This document shows positions 1 to 9,178 of a DNA stretch of 64,000 nt, one piece after another. The stretch comes from Corynebacterium jeikeium (GTDB lineage Bacteria > Actinomycetota > Actinomycetes > Mycobacteriales > Mycobacteriaceae): contig CP033784.1 in assembly GCA_003955985.1 (NCBI GenBank), positions 1,674,001 through 1,738,000 on the forward strand. The letters run 5' to 3'. Position 1 is the stretch's first letter. Each line of letters opens with the position of its first letter. The notes beneath the pieces are model-generated. The model saw only the letters and a program-made list of their open reading frames with translations, was not told where the DNA came from and did no database searches. Made by a program: the position numbers and the translations under genes.

Positions 1-849
1 CTCGGCAGCTGGCGTCTTGTCGGTTACGCGATGCTGAGTATGGACAGTGGTGACTTGGACATCCGGGTCGCCGGCAGCGATATCTGCCATGCGGACACCC
101 CAGTCGTCGTCGATGCACACGACAGCCTTCGGTGCATGTGTCGGACCTTCAGGATCAAAGAGCTTGGCCTTGGCTTGGAAATACTCTTCCAAGGTCTTGT
201 GGAAGTCCAGGTGATCCTGCGAGAGGTTGAGGAAACAGCCGACGTCGAAACTGACTCCGTCTACACGTCCCAACGACAGTGCGTGGGAAGAAACCTCCAT
301 GACAACGTGCGTCACACCCTCGGAGAGCATCTGGTGGAACAGGCGCTGGAGGGCTGGAGCCTCTGGGGTAGTCAGGCTCGACGGAACGGCACGGCCATTG
401 ATGCGCGTGCCGGTAGTACCAATGATGCCTGTCGAGCATCCAGCTGCCAGGAGCGCGCCCTCCAGCATGTAGGTCGTGGTGGTCTTGCCAGAGGTGCCGG
501 TAACCCCAATGATGGTCAGTGAATCCGAGGGGTGATCGTAGATTTCTGCAGCAACGTGCCCCATGACGGCCCGGACATCGTCGACAACCAGGACTGGTCG
601 AGTCTCCCCTGCTTCCCGCAGGATTTTCAGACCTTCCTCATCAGTCAGGATCGCTGTAGCAGCCGACTGCTGCGCGTAGCGCGCACCATGCGTGCGAGTA
701 CCTGGGACGGCAGCAAACATTCCGCCTTCAGGCACTTCGGCAGCGTTGAGTTCGATTGCGGCGATATCCGCTCCTGCCGCCGCGGATTCGGTAATGCCGT
801 CAAGTCGGCCATGCGCGAGGTTACACAATTTCGCAAGGGTGGCGGTCAT
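1..849 (-). CDS. murE: UDP-N-acetylmuramyl-tripeptide synthetase MurE, N-terminal part (runs off the left edge)
   Basis: Cytoplasmic Mur ligase that adds the third residue, expected to be meso-diaminopimelate in corynebacteria, to UDP-MurNAc-dipeptide in peptidoglycan synthesis. Only the first 283 residues lie in the window. The ATP-binding loop GTSGKTTT is at about residues 118-125, preceded by the uridine-binding N-terminal domain; the family motifs TTPEAP and EVSSHALSLGRV follow. The C-terminal domain with the DAP-recognition motif is off-window, so the DAP type is inferred from the genus. The ATG at 849 has AGAGGG nine bases upstream and fits the family N-terminus. It lies 138 bp downstream of ftsI on the same strand, the usual division and cell wall cluster order. 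Confidence 0.95.
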   Translation of the reverse strand, partial: MTATLAKLCNLAHGRLDGITESAAAGADIAAIELNAAEVPEGGMFAAVPGTRTHGARYAQQSAATAILTDEEGLKILREAGETRPVLVVDDVRAVMGHVAAEIYDHPSDSLTIIGVTGTSGKTTTTYMLEGALLAAGCSTGIIGTTGTRINGRAVPSSLTTPEAPALQRLFHQMLSEGVTHVVMEVSSHALSLGRVDGVSFDVGCFLNLSQDHLDFHKTLEEYFQAKAKLFDPEGPTHAPKAVVCIDDDWGVRMADIAAGDPDVQVTTVHTQHRVTDKTPAAE

Positions 850-987
850 TGGCTGTTCCCTCTTTCAAGTCAGTCGTTGGTGTACAACAGGTTGGAAAAA
901 TTCAAGAGATTCACTTTGCAGAAACCAAAGTAATAAAAGTCTGTGTATTAGTGCTGTCGCGGTAACTTCATTGTGGTGGTGACCTCG

Positions 988-3069
988 TTACGGCTGCAGC
1001 AACAACTTGCCCTCGCGGGGTGGCGACGGCGGTACGTTGTAGCGGTTAAGCGCCCAAGCGGCGATGTCCTTAAACAGTGGGGCTGCTGACTGACCGCCGT
1101 CACCATGGACACCACGCTGGGGTTCGTCAAGCATAATGCCAATGACAAAACGGGGATCGTCGGCAGGCGCGATGCCTGCAAACGTGATGTGGTACTTGGA
1201 ATTCGAGTACGCGCCGGTGTCGGGGTCAAACTTCTGCGCCGTACCTGTCTTGCCTGTGAGCGAGTATCCCTCAATACTATTGCCGGCCGCGGTACCCGAC
1301 TGCTGCCCCGTGGGATCAGACTGCATAACGCCTTCAAACATAGCGCGCACAGTTTGGGCGGTCTCCGGGCTAACCACACGCACTGTTTCCGGGCGCTCTG
1401 TTGCCGTCTTCGTGCCGTCCGGGGAAATTGTCGAACGAATCATACGCGGCGGGATGCGCTCGCCATCGTTGGCGATTGCCTGGAAAACTCCTGTCATCTG
1501 CAGCAGTGTCATGGCCATACCCTGACCAATGGGCAGGTTCGCAAATGTACCGCCGGACCACTGCGGACGCTGTGGCACAAAGCCGGACGATTCACTGGGC
1601 AACTCGATACCCGTGGACTGCCCCAGCCCGAAGAGATGCAGCATCTCAGCGAAGCGGTCCTGACCCAAACGCTCTGCCAGCATTAGGGTGCCGACATTGG
1701 AGGACTTGCCGAATACACCGGTCGTCGTGAAAGCTTCCGTGCCGTGCTCCCATGCATCGCGCACGGTGACACCCGCCATATCAATCGTGCCCGGGACCTG
1801 CAGAACCTCATCCGGTGTGGTCTTGCCATCTTCGATAGCGGCCGCGGCGGTAATGATCTTTGCTACAGAGCCCGGCTCAAATGGGTTCGATACAGCGGAG
1901 TTTCCGATAGTGCGCCCCTCTTCGAGCTCGGCCCCCATATCCTTATTCGGGTTAGCCGTGTCCGCCTGCGCCATTGCAAGCACTTCGCCGGTCTTCGCGT
2001 CGAGCACGACTGCCGACGCATCCTTCGCTCCCGAGTTGGCCTTCGCCTGGTTGACCTGCTGCTGGACAAAGTACTGCATGTCGAGGTCCAGGGTCAGCTC
2101 GTAAGTCGTACCGTCCACAGCTGCGTGGACATCGCGCGTGGATCCCGGGATTGCCACACCGTTAGAGGCGATATCAATGGTCTTGCCACCGTTAATACCC
2201 TGCAAAGTGGCATCACGAGAGGCTTCAAAGCCGAACTGGCCGACGCCATCCATGCCAATCTTGCCGATGACGTTAGCCGCCGTCGCCCCATTCGGGTACT
2301 GGCGAATATCCTGACGCTCCGCCACCAGTTCCGGATACTTTTCCACGATGGCAGCGGCCTTGTCCGGGTCGACATTACGCACGAGCACCTCATAGGTGCT
2401 GTCCTCATTGCGCAGCTTCTCCAGAATGTCCTTCGAGCTCACCCGGGACGGCGCGCTCATCACCGAGTTCTCCTCGGTTTCGGGTTCCGCTTGACGACGG
2501 CGACTGCTTCCCGACTTCTCCGCGTCGATGTCGGCCACGTCGAGTAGCTTCGGCAAATCCTTGGCGATCTGCTCGAGGCGTTCATCGTAGGTAGCGACAT
2601 CATCCGGGCGCTGCTTATGGGCGTCCCCAATCCACTTGCGCAAAGTGTTCGGGTGAACGGTAATACTGCGTGCCTCCATAGTGAAGGCAAGCTGAGCTCC
2701 GTTACGATCGAGAATCGCACCGCGCCGAGCTGCATCAACAACTTCCACCGTGCGCTGATTCTGCGCCGCCGCCGACAGGTCAGGACCTGCGACGAGCTGC
2801 ACCCAAGCCAAACGGGAGACCAGCACTACAACTGCGATAGCGCCTATAAACTGCAGCCAGTTGCGACGTCGGATGAAGTCCTTATTACTAATGCGCATTT
2901 TTTCGCGCGGGGGCACGCTTCGGTTGGTTTTAGCATCGAGCCCCCGGCTGCGCTGACCATCCCGAACGCGACTTTGGCCTCTGCGCTCACGGGATGTAAT
3001 TCGGTAAGCACGTTCGCCGAAGTCATACCCCCCTCCACGGTTGGGGTAGTCGTCTTCAGATCGAATCAT
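988..3069 (-). CDS. ftsI: Division-specific class B penicillin-binding protein FtsI (PBP3/PbpB)
   Basis: Transpeptidase that cross-links septal peptidoglycan on the outer face of the membrane as part of the divisome. The 693-residue protein has an Arg-rich cytoplasmic N-terminus (about 1-70), one membrane anchor at about 73-93, a PBP dimerisation domain, then the transpeptidase domain with the active-site motif SVAK (Ser401), SSN (456-458) and KTG (607-609). A polar, charged insert with an SRRRQ stretch sits near residues 185-215 in the non-catalytic domain. The Shine-Dalgarno before ATG 3069 is weak, so a start a little downstream is possible. It follows the FtsL-like gene and precedes murE. 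Confidence 0.96.
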   Translation of the reverse strand: MIRSEDDYPNRGGGYDFGERAYRITSRERRGQSRVRDGQRSRGLDAKTNRSVPPREKMRISNKDFIRRRNWLQFIGAIAVVVLVSRLAWVQLVAGPDLSAAAQNQRTVEVVDAARRGAILDRNGAQLAFTMEARSITVHPNTLRKWIGDAHKQRPDDVATYDERLEQIAKDLPKLLDVADIDAEKSGSSRRRQAEPETEENSVMSAPSRVSSKDILEKLRNEDSTYEVLVRNVDPDKAAAIVEKYPELVAERQDIRQYPNGATAANVIGKIGMDGVGQFGFEASRDATLQGINGGKTIDIASNGVAIPGSTRDVHAAVDGTTYELTLDLDMQYFVQQQVNQAKANSGAKDASAVVLDAKTGEVLAMAQADTANPNKDMGAELEEGRTIGNSAVSNPFEPGSVAKIITAAAAIEDGKTTPDEVLQVPGTIDMAGVTVRDAWEHGTEAFTTTGVFGKSSNVGTLMLAERLGQDRFAEMLHLFGLGQSTGIELPSESSGFVPQRPQWSGGTFANLPIGQGMAMTLLQMTGVFQAIANDGERIPPRMIRSTISPDGTKTATERPETVRVVSPETAQTVRAMFEGVMQSDPTGQQSGTAAGNSIEGYSLTGKTGTAQKFDPDTGAYSNSKYHITFAGIAPADDPRFVIGIMLDEPQRGVHGDGGQSAAPLFKDIAAWALNRYNVPPSPPREGKLLLQP

Positions 3070-3239
3070 GCGCTAGTGCTTTCTACTAAGTCGATTCTCC
3101 CGCGCGCGATAACGTTAGGCGGTATTCCCTGCCATCGCGAGTACTGAATTAATTAGTCTACAGTCGACTGACCAGAAACAGTGGAACCGCCAGAATATCG
3201 GACAGTTGGCCAGTTTGGCCCAGTTTGTTTTCTAAGTTC

Positions 3240-4055
3240 CTACGGTGCTGGAGCTGGCTCGGGTGCCGGAGCTTCCGGTGCTTCCGGCGCCGCGGCTGGC
3301 GCTTCTGGGGCTGGCGCTGGCGCTTCAGCCTCAGGCGCGGGTGCCGGAGCCGGCGCAGGTGCTGGTGCGGGCTCATGGTTCTGCGGCGCATACGGAGCGG
3401 TTGCCGGCAACCCGTTCGGACGTGGGTGCGCTTCCTCAATGGCCGGTGCCTGCATCCCCGGAACATTCTCGGTGTCCTTCGGGTTCGACGACGGCGCATG
3501 CGGAATATTCGGCGACTCGTTATTGAGGTCGACAATCTTCTGCTGCTTCTCATCGCCCGGTCGCACTTCCACGACCTTGCCTTCCGGATCGGTCGTCAAA
3601 ACGGCAGGCTGCTCCGGATTGACCATGCCCTCTTCCACAGCACGCTGCGCGATAGCACCGGTTGACTTCATGTAAGCAACATCCCGCTCGAGCACCTCCA
3701 GCTGGTTACGCAGCTCCTTTTCCTTGGTCTGCGCAGCATCCAGCTGCAAGGATGTCGAGGTCGAAATACCCGACAGCCACATCGCCGCCACGATTCCGGC
3801 AACGACGAGAATGATCATCACGGCCGCACCGGCAAACTTGTGGTTATCCCTCGAGGACGTCGTAACGCGACGCCCACGCACCGAGATGACCTGCTGAGAA
3901 CCTGTGCGCCCAAACCGCCGGCGCTGATAAAGATCCTGTTTCGTGCGGGCGCTGCGACCGCGCTGACGAGTCTTCGTCTTGGCACCGGCGACGGTTGCAG
4001 ATGCGCCGCGGGAGGTGCGCCGGGTGGGGGCGTGCTCCGTGATTGTCGTTGCCAT
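3240..4055 (-). CDS. ftsL: FtsL-like septum protein with a Pro/Ala-rich tail
   Basis: Its place between rsmH and ftsI and its topology fit FtsL, a small bitopic divisome protein that pairs with FtsB and FtsQ. The 271 residues comprise a basic cytoplasmic region (1-73), one membrane segment at about 76-95, and a heptad-like stretch from about 103 to 130 that fits the FtsL coiled coil. Unusually, the tail from about residue 215 is almost only Pro, Ala and Glu in PA/EAPA repeats. FtsL proteins diverge strongly in sequence, so the name rests mainly on position and topology. GGGAGAAC precedes the ATG. The repetitive tail could vary in length between strains. Confidence 0.8.
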   Translation of the reverse strand: MATTITEHAPTRRTSRGASATVAGAKTKTRQRGRSARTKQDLYQRRRFGRTGSQQVISVRGRRVTTSSRDNHKFAGAAVMIILVVAGIVAAMWLSGISTSTSLQLDAAQTKEKELRNQLEVLERDVAYMKSTGAIAQRAVEEGMVNPEQPAVLTTDPEGKVVEVRPGDEKQQKIVDLNNESPNIPHAPSSNPKDTENVPGMQAPAIEEAHPRPNGLPATAPYAPQNHEPAPAPAPAPAPAPEAEAPAPAPEAPAAAPEAPEAPAPEPAPAP

Positions 4056-4119
4056 GCTCGAAAGTTCTCCCAGTACTTAGATCGTTAAGGGTGCGTTTGG
4101 TGCGGTTGAAAGGTTTGGG

Positions 4120-5160
4120 TCAATCGGCTCGAATCCGCTCGATACAGCGAACTCTCACCGGTGCGGCTCGGGGGTTGTCTTCGATCTCGCTTGCCGACGC
4201 CTTCTCCGCACCTCTCGTGATGAGAGCAAAGTGCGGTTCATGCCCCGGAAGCTCCATCGGGAGCCCCGGTGGGGTTGTCGACTTCACGCGCTCCGCAAAG
4301 TCCTTCTTGACGATGCGGTCTTCCAGACTCTGGTAGCTCATGAACACTGCACGCCCATCGACTGCGAGTGCATTGCAGACCTGTGGCAGTACATTTTCCA
4401 GAGCTTCAAGCTCACGATTTACCTCGATACGAAGAGCCTGAAACGTACGCTTGGCCGGGTGTCCGCCCTTGCGGCGAGATGCCGCCGGAATGGTTTCGTA
4501 GAGCAGCTCGACCAGACGACCGGAGGTCGTAAACGGTTCCTTCTCCCGCTCACGCAGGACTGCCGAGGCGATCTTGCCGGCGAAGCGCTCGTCGCCGTAA
4601 GTCGATAGGATGCGCGCGATATCACCGTGCGAATAGGTATTGAGCACATCCGCTGCGGTAATCCCCTGGCTTGCATCCATGCGCATGTCCAGCGGGGCGT
4701 CGACTCGGTAGGCGAATCCACGATTGACTTGGTCAAGCTGCATCGAGGAAACACCGAGATCGAAAAGCGCACCTGCAATGCCCTTCTCAGCGGCGCGGGC
4801 GAGAATGTCCTCCGCGCCACTTCCACCCGCGGCTGCAGAAATTTCACCACTGAGCACCTCGGCGAGCGAATCGAAACGCACACGGAACCCTACAAAGCGA
4901 TCACCGAAGCGCGCGAGACGTTCTTCTGCCCCTCGCAATGCATTGTCATCGCGATCGAGTCCAACAACGCAGAGCTTCGGGAACTGCTCCAACAGGTATT
5001 CCGTGTGTCCACCGGCACCAAGAGTGCCGTCGACAACTACTGCGTCGTCACCCAGTGCCTCGATGCCCGGGCGCAACAAATCAGTTACTCGATGAAGCAA
5101 AACGGGGACATGACCAAACTCGCCGGACTTGCGATCATCCGCAGGTGCCGATCCGTTCAT
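4120..5160 (-). CDS. rsmH: 16S rRNA (cytosine1402-N4)-methyltransferase RsmH
   Basis: Methylates N4 of C1402 in the 16S rRNA decoding centre using S-adenosylmethionine (formerly MraW). The 346-residue length is normal for the family. The family opening [10 protein letters not shown] is at about 16-25, the SAM-binding loop [10 protein letters not shown] at 44-53, and the [11 protein letters not shown] block and the [17 protein letters not shown] block are intact. It sits directly after mraZ, the first two genes of the division and cell wall cluster in most bacteria. The gap to mraZ is about 260 bp on the same strand. Confidence 0.97.
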   Translation of the reverse strand: MNGSAPADDRKSGEFGHVPVLLHRVTDLLRPGIEALGDDAVVVDGTLGAGGHTEYLLEQFPKLCVVGLDRDDNALRGAEERLARFGDRFVGFRVRFDSLAEVLSGEISAAAGGSGAEDILARAAEKGIAGALFDLGVSSMQLDQVNRGFAYRVDAPLDMRMDASQGITAADVLNTYSHGDIARILSTYGDERFAGKIASAVLREREKEPFTTSGRLVELLYETIPAASRRKGGHPAKRTFQALRIEVNRELEALENVLPQVCNALAVDGRAVFMSYQSLEDRIVKKDFAERVKSTTPPGLPMELPGHEPHFALITRGAEKASASEIEDNPRAAPVRVRCIERIRAD

Positions 5161-5420
5161 TTCCCCTCCTCACCGGGTATGTTCGCACTGGTCAGAGAAT
5201 CTATCGAGTGTATTCCCGGTTTGCTTAACGACGAGTGCCGCGCCAGCAACCAGACCGCACCTCATGAGCACTACTGGGAATGCTGCTATCGGTGCTTAAA
5301 ACAAAAAGCGGGGATGTTCACAGGGCCCCGCCTGACAGAACCTGGTATCGGGGAAGTACACCAGGGGCTATCAGGCAGAGTCCATGCGGACATTCCCTCT
5401 TTTCGGTTATTCCAAGCGGT

Positions 5421-5852
5421 TTATAAAACGCCGAACAGCGAGTCATCCTCACCTTCGGAGAAATCAGCTTCATGCTCCGCCTGGTAGGCCTCCCAGGACT
5501 CTTTGTCCCAGATCTCCAGAAAGTCAATAGAGCCGATAACCACGCACTCCTTGGAGAGATTCGCGTACCGACGGTGATCCATCGATAACGTGATTCGCCC
5601 CGAGCCATCAGGACGCTGCTCATCGGTGCTCGCCGCAAGATTTCGGATGAAAGCTCGCGCCTTGGCATTCGTACGAGAGGCCTTAGTAGCCCGCTGAGCT
5701 AATTTGACGAACTCCTCTTTCGGATACACCGCCAGAGAATGATCCTGCCCTTTAGTGACCATCAGGCCACCTGCGAGATCCTCACGGAACTTCGCTGGCA
5801 ACGTCAGGCGCCCTTTGTCATCAAGCTTCGGCGTATAGGTGCCCAGAAACAT
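5421..5852 (-). CDS. mraZ: Transcriptional regulator MraZ
   Basis: DNA-binding repressor of the division and cell wall cluster, built from two AbrB-like half domains that assemble into a ring. The 143-residue protein has the canonical opening with the DxKGR..P signature at about residues 12-20 and a second copy beginning near residue 75. The ATG at 5852 follows GGATAGGAGG, a strong ribosome site. The upstream DNA holds several AGTGGGG boxes in 10 bp register, the kind of repeat MraZ is known to bind, so autoregulation is likely. Confidence 0.97.
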   Translation of the reverse strand: MFLGTYTPKLDDKGRLTLPAKFREDLAGGLMVTKGQDHSLAVYPKEEFVKLAQRATKASRTNAKARAFIRNLAASTDEQRPDGSGRITLSMDHRRYANLSKECVVIGSIDFLEIWDKESWEAYQAEHEADFSEGEDDSLFGVL

Positions 5853-6046
5853 GCGTCACTGGCCTCCTATCCCCGTGTCAACCTCAATGTCAACGCACAA
5901 ACGCTTACCGAATTCAGGGATTTAGGCGTTGCCTTCAAGCAGAGCCGGAGGGCTGTGCTTTACCGCAGTGCCAAAATCTCGCCAAACTTTAAGCGCAAAT
6001 CGGATATTCACTTCTGCAATGTTGACCAACCTCAATCAACATCACG

Positions 6047-6073
6047 CCCCACTTTACCCCACTATCTGCCACT
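6047..6073 (-). promoter_or_regulatory. Putative MraZ operator, three boxes in 10 bp register
   Basis: Read on the minus strand, AGTGGC, AGTGGGG and AGTGGGG follow one another with exactly 10 bp between equivalent bases, about 195-220 bp upstream of the mraZ start. MraZ of other bacteria binds direct repeats of a TGGG-type box about one helical turn apart, so this is the best candidate for autoregulation. The link to MraZ is by motif and position only. Confidence 0.65.
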
Positions 6074-6270
6074 ATCAACACAAGAAGAAGAAAAATAGTC
6101 ACAGAATCAGCGCAACCCCGCCGCCAGGACATCCACTTTAACCCAATTGACCTGGACTTTTAAAGAATCACCTCGACAATTAAAGCGCGAATAAAAAGTG
6201 GGGCACCCACCCGCAACCACGCCGATAACGACGCCACACCAACCACATTGTTAACAGAAAGCAGTTTACG

Positions 6271-6287
6271 CCCCACTACCCACCACT
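6271..6287 (-). promoter_or_regulatory. Second putative MraZ box pair
   Basis: On the minus strand AGTGG and AGTGGGG lie 10 bp apart (complement at 6283-6287 and 6271-6277). A further single AGTGGGG lies on the plus strand at 6197-6203. Both fit the box at 6047-6073. Confidence 0.45.
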
Positions 6288-6423
6288 TACCTGCTAAAAA
6301 CCATCCAGATTCAACCTGGTCGCCAGACTTAGCGCGTTGACCTGCAATTTTATGTCGCCAGAGCCAAACTTTCGGAGATACCAACAACGACCGCAGATAA
6401 GAATTCCTCCATCCCAATAGCTA

Positions 6424-6464
6424 AGTGGGGGAAAGTGGAGACTCGGGGTGGGGCAAAGTGGGTG
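6424..6464 (+). promoter_or_regulatory. Third putative MraZ box cluster
   Basis: On the plus strand AGTGGGG (6424-6430) and AGTGGAG (6434-6440) are spaced by 10 bp, followed by GGTGGGG (6447-6453) and AGTGGG (6457-6462), again about 10 bp apart. The orientation is opposite to the cluster next to mraZ, and it sits about 570 bp upstream of mraZ. Confidence 0.45.
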
Positions 6465-6489
6465 AGATCTTGTGGAGACGATTCACGTC

Positions 6490-6539
6490 TAGAAAAACAA
6501 AAAAGTGAGAGCAAGCCATCGCTGGCTTGCCCTCACTTG
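6490..6539 (-). terminator. Rho-independent terminator of the DUF3040 gene
   Basis: A 16 bp stem with one mismatch (6503-6518 with 6523-6538, loop TCGC) is followed on the minus strand by TTTTTGTTTTT. It lies just downstream of the stop codon at 6561 and insulates the division cluster from the gene upstream. Confidence 0.9.
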
Positions 6540-6560
6540 TTAATTCTTGAGGCTTATCCC

Positions 6561-7004
6561 CTAACGCCCCTCGAAGCGGCCACGGAAACGCGATTCCAAC
6601 GTGGAATCACCAGAGGAGCCACGGCTACCCGAGGTCCCTCGACGACTCTTTGCCGCCCCGGACTTAGTCTTTCCAAAGCTCAGCCCCGAAGCAGAACTAG
6701 CCTTCTCCTGCTTACCGGCGCCGGTCAGAGCCCAAACGCCGGAACCGAACATAAGGCCAAAGCCGGCAACCGATAACACAATGAACCAATTGCTCACAGA
6801 GAAAAGAGCGACGCCGCCAATCAACATCAGCAGACCGAGGAGCATGAGCGCAAAAACCTGGATGGAAAACCCACGAGGTGCGCTGTTTTCCTCCGGAAAG
6901 CTGAACGCATTTCCGGCCATCGTCGAACTAAATTTAGGATCCTCAGCGTAGAGTGCAGACTCGATTTCGTCGAGCATCCGCTGTTCGTGCTCAGATAGTC
7001 CCAC
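6561..7004 (-). CDS. DUF3040 family membrane protein
   Basis: Small actinobacterial membrane protein of unknown function, often found next to the division cluster. The start is set at GTG 7004 because GGAGGAAT lies just before it and the protein then opens with the family motif GLSEHEQRMLDEIE; a longer frame to 7073 lacks this support. The 147 residues contain two hydrophobic segments (about 45-64 and 69-88) separated by a short turn, and a Ser/Arg/Gly-rich basic C-terminus. The N-terminal LYAEDPKF segment is also typical of DUF3040. No enzymatic motif is visible. Confidence 0.9.
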   Translation of the reverse strand: MGLSEHEQRMLDEIESALYAEDPKFSSTMAGNAFSFPEENSAPRGFSIQVFALMLLGLLMLIGGVALFSVSNWFIVLSVAGFGLMFGSGVWALTGAGKQEKASSASGLSFGKTKSGAAKSRRGTSGSRGSSGDSTLESRFRGRFEGR

Positions 7005-7234
7005 AATTCCTCCATCGCCTACTTGAGCATTGCCCACCGCGATACTGGCGAGCCTTGACCCCTCAACTAACAATGCCGATACAACAAAGTTAATTACAGG
7101 CCACGTGCTGCTAACGCGGCGTCCGTTAGCTTCATTCTTACCCCTTCAACGGGCGACCCACCTCTATTGTTCCATGAATCCGAACAATCCCCCATTTATT
7201 TAGGAAAGCAACGCTCTAACACGCCCCCACCGGC

Positions 7235-7726
7235 TTACGCAGCTGCGGGCAGAACACCCAGCTCAGCCCGGACAGCCCCCAAGAATGCACAACTTAAATC
7301 CCACAACTCCTGCGCCCGCCGAGAGTCAATGCGACGCGAAATACCCAACCGGACTTCCTCACGCAGCGCGGTGAACTGCTCAAACTTGGTGACCCAGCTA
7401 TCAAATTCGGGCTGCTCTTTCTTTAAACGCAACCAGGCACTCTGTGTTGCCGAACGACGACGCTTAACTACCGAGCCCGAACGAGCGCCCGAGCCAGAAC
7501 CCCCAGCCACCGACACATCGTCGCGATTCAACAGCGCGCCTGCGCAACGCAGCGCCGCACAGTAGGAAAGCTCCAACATCTCATCAGAGCTGGCATTCCG
7601 AGCATTCGCTAGCAGAGCCTCTGCCCGCCCCAGCAGCTCCAGCGATTGCCTTGAGACACCGACCGGGGCGACCGAACCCGACTGCGAAATCGCCCTAAAC
7701 TCCACCACGTTCGACCTTGCCACCAC
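7235..7726 (-). CDS. SAV_6107-type HEPN domain protein
   Basis: Resembles the SAV_6107 family of actinobacterial HEPN-fold proteins of unknown role, which occur between mraZ and metF in other actinobacteria. The start is chosen at GTG 7726, seven bases after AAGGAG; a second GTG follows at once, and a frame extending to 7750 lacks a ribosome site. The 163 residues are mostly helical: a SLELLGRAEALL helix, a YCAALRCAGALL helix, a basic Gly/Ser linker, then a WDLSCAFLGAVRAEL C-terminal helix. I see no RxxxxH catalytic pair of RNase HEPN toxins, so a toxin role is not supported. The family name is from recall. Confidence 0.7.
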   Translation of the reverse strand: MVARSNVVEFRAISQSGSVAPVGVSRQSLELLGRAEALLANARNASSDEMLELSYCAALRCAGALLNRDDVSVAGGSGSGARSGSVVKRRRSATQSAWLRLKKEQPEFDSWVTKFEQFTALREEVRLGISRRIDSRRAQELWDLSCAFLGAVRAELGVLPAAA

Positions 7727-7908
7727 CCTGCTTCTCCTTTCACACAGCATTCACATGAGCACGGATTTTCCGCTTCTCCTTAGCGGGATTGACTGCAATC
7801 TATCCCCAACCCCGGACTACGCCAGGCATACTTTCGCACAACTGTTCGACTCGATGTTATTGCAGTAATCTCACAACTAAGTTCGTCTAAGTCGCTAATC
7901 TGGTCACT

Positions 7909-8520
7909 GTGAAATACAGCGTGGTTCCGATGACAGCAGGAGACTTCAATCTCCGCCTGCAAGAAGCAGTGGCTCTCTACATCACCGCGATGCAGTACAA
8001 CCCCGCGATCTTGCCCGGTCGTCTCCACGAATGGCAGAAGCAAACCACTCAACCCGGCTTCATGGCTGCTGCAGCCATAGCTCACCCCGAAGAGCTCTCC
8101 CCTGCCCACGCTCTCCGCGACCCGCGCTGCAGGTTGGTCGGCATCGGCTACTGCCGTACAGGATTGGACACGCACTGGTGGTATCGCCAGGTAAGAGATG
8201 GACTGCTCATGGACGGGCGCTCGCTACCGGACGTCGTCAAGCTCTTGGGCAACTACGCCGAACTGTCTGAGATTCACATTCACCCCAGCTTTCAGGGGCG
8301 GGGACTCGGTAAACGGTTGCTCCACGAGTTGGTCGATTCCCGCCCGGAGACGCGAGTTCTGTTGTCAACCCCGGAATACCCGAATGAGGCCAATAGGGCA
8401 TGGCAGCTCTACCGCCAATTTGGTTTCAAGGATGTTTTAAGGAACTTTTATTTCACAGGGGACTCTCGTCCCTTCGCAGTTCTAGGAGTAGATCTTCCCC
8501 GTGACATCATCACCGAGTGA
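7909..8520 (+). CDS. GNAT family N-acetyltransferase
   Basis: Predicted acetyl-CoA-dependent acetyltransferase; the substrate is unknown. The acetyl-CoA loop QGRGLG is at about residues 129-134 inside the usual motif A, preceded by the EIHIHPSF strand; motif B near the C-terminus has NEANRAWQLYRQFGF. The start is GTG 7909 with no Shine-Dalgarno, so a leaderless transcript is possible. The last bases overlap the start of the LppM-like gene by 20 bp, so the two are co-transcribed and probably translationally coupled. It diverges from the HEPN gene. Confidence 0.88.
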   Translation: MKYSVVPMTAGDFNLRLQEAVALYITAMQYNPAILPGRLHEWQKQTTQPGFMAAAAIAHPEELSPAHALRDPRCRLVGIGYCRTGLDTHWWYRQVRDGLLMDGRSLPDVVKLLGNYAELSEIHIHPSFQGRGLGKRLLHELVDSRPETRVLLSTPEYPNEANRAWQLYRQFGFKDVLRNFYFTGDSRPFAVLGVDLPRDIITE

Positions 8521-9175
8521 ACCTTCCACACCACGTCGACGGCTTTCGCCTCTGCGCATTGCCACAGCAATGGCCGGAATTGCCGCCATCTTGCCGCTCA
8601 GCGGCTGCTTTGACGCACAGGCTGGCATTACCATTTCCGGCGACGACAGGGTCTCGGGCACAATTCACGTAACACCCACGGAGGAAGTCCGTTCCCAATT
8701 TGAGCAGTGGCAAGTACCGGAAGATCTCTCCGACCGCGTCTCGCAGGGAGTAATCGACTCCTCCACAGGAAAGATGGAAGTCTCGTTCAACGAGCTGCAC
8801 TTCATTGAACTCACCGATACGCTCCGACAGCTTTCCGACGATCGCGTAGACATCGACCTAGACCGTACCGGTGGCGGCAAGATTTCGATGAACGGCCACA
8901 TGGATTTGACTCACCTGCCCGGCGCGAAGGTTGATTTCGTCGTCGCGTTCCCGGAGCAGGTTACTGACTCCAATGGCCGCCAGACCGAACCGAACAAGGT
9001 GGAATGGCAGCTCGCCAGTGGCGAGAACCATAATGTATGGGCTTCGTCGCCGGCTGGATCCACCAAGCGGAATCAATTCCTATTATTTGCCGGTGTGACC
9101 ACAGCCGCCGGTGTCCTAGCCTCAGTGCTAGGTGTCCTGTGGGCGCGAAGAGTTCGCGACATGCAGGACTTTTAG
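8501..9175 (+). CDS. LppM-like lipoprotein
   Basis: Exported lipoprotein related to mycobacterial LppM, which is implicated in envelope lipoglycan biology. A signal peptide at 1-35 ends in the lipobox LSGC with Cys36 as the lipidated residue; a beta-rich ectodomain follows, and a second membrane segment at about 193-216 ends in a short basic tail. A lipid anchor plus a C-terminal membrane helix is typical of this family. GTG 8501 overlaps the preceding GNAT gene. It converges on metF with only three bases between the stop codons. Confidence 0.85.
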   Translation: MTSSPSEPSTPRRRLSPLRIATAMAGIAAILPLSGCFDAQAGITISGDDRVSGTIHVTPTEEVRSQFEQWQVPEDLSDRVSQGVIDSSTGKMEVSFNELHFIELTDTLRQLSDDRVDIDLDRTGGGKISMNGHMDLTHLPGAKVDFVVAFPEQVTDSNGRQTEPNKVEWQLASGENHNVWASSPAGSTKRNQFLLFAGVTTAAGVLASVLGVLWARRVRDMQDF

Positions 9176-9178
9176 CAA

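Larger units (their letters stand above)
5853..6560. other. Non-coding leader of the division cluster with MraZ-box clusters
   Basis: About 700 bp between mraZ and the DUF3040 gene with no convincing gene; short reading frames here lack ribosome sites and family features. It is richer in A+T than its neighbours. It contains at least three clusters of AGTGGGG-like boxes (listed separately), one single box at 6197-6203, and the terminator of the DUF3040 gene at its right end. The promoter of mraZ must lie here, but I could not fix it with confidence. Confidence 0.7.

Noticed and set aside
6160..6417. Minus-strand frame of 85 codons in the mraZ leader
   Set aside because: No ribosome site, no family features, and it overlaps the MraZ-like boxes.
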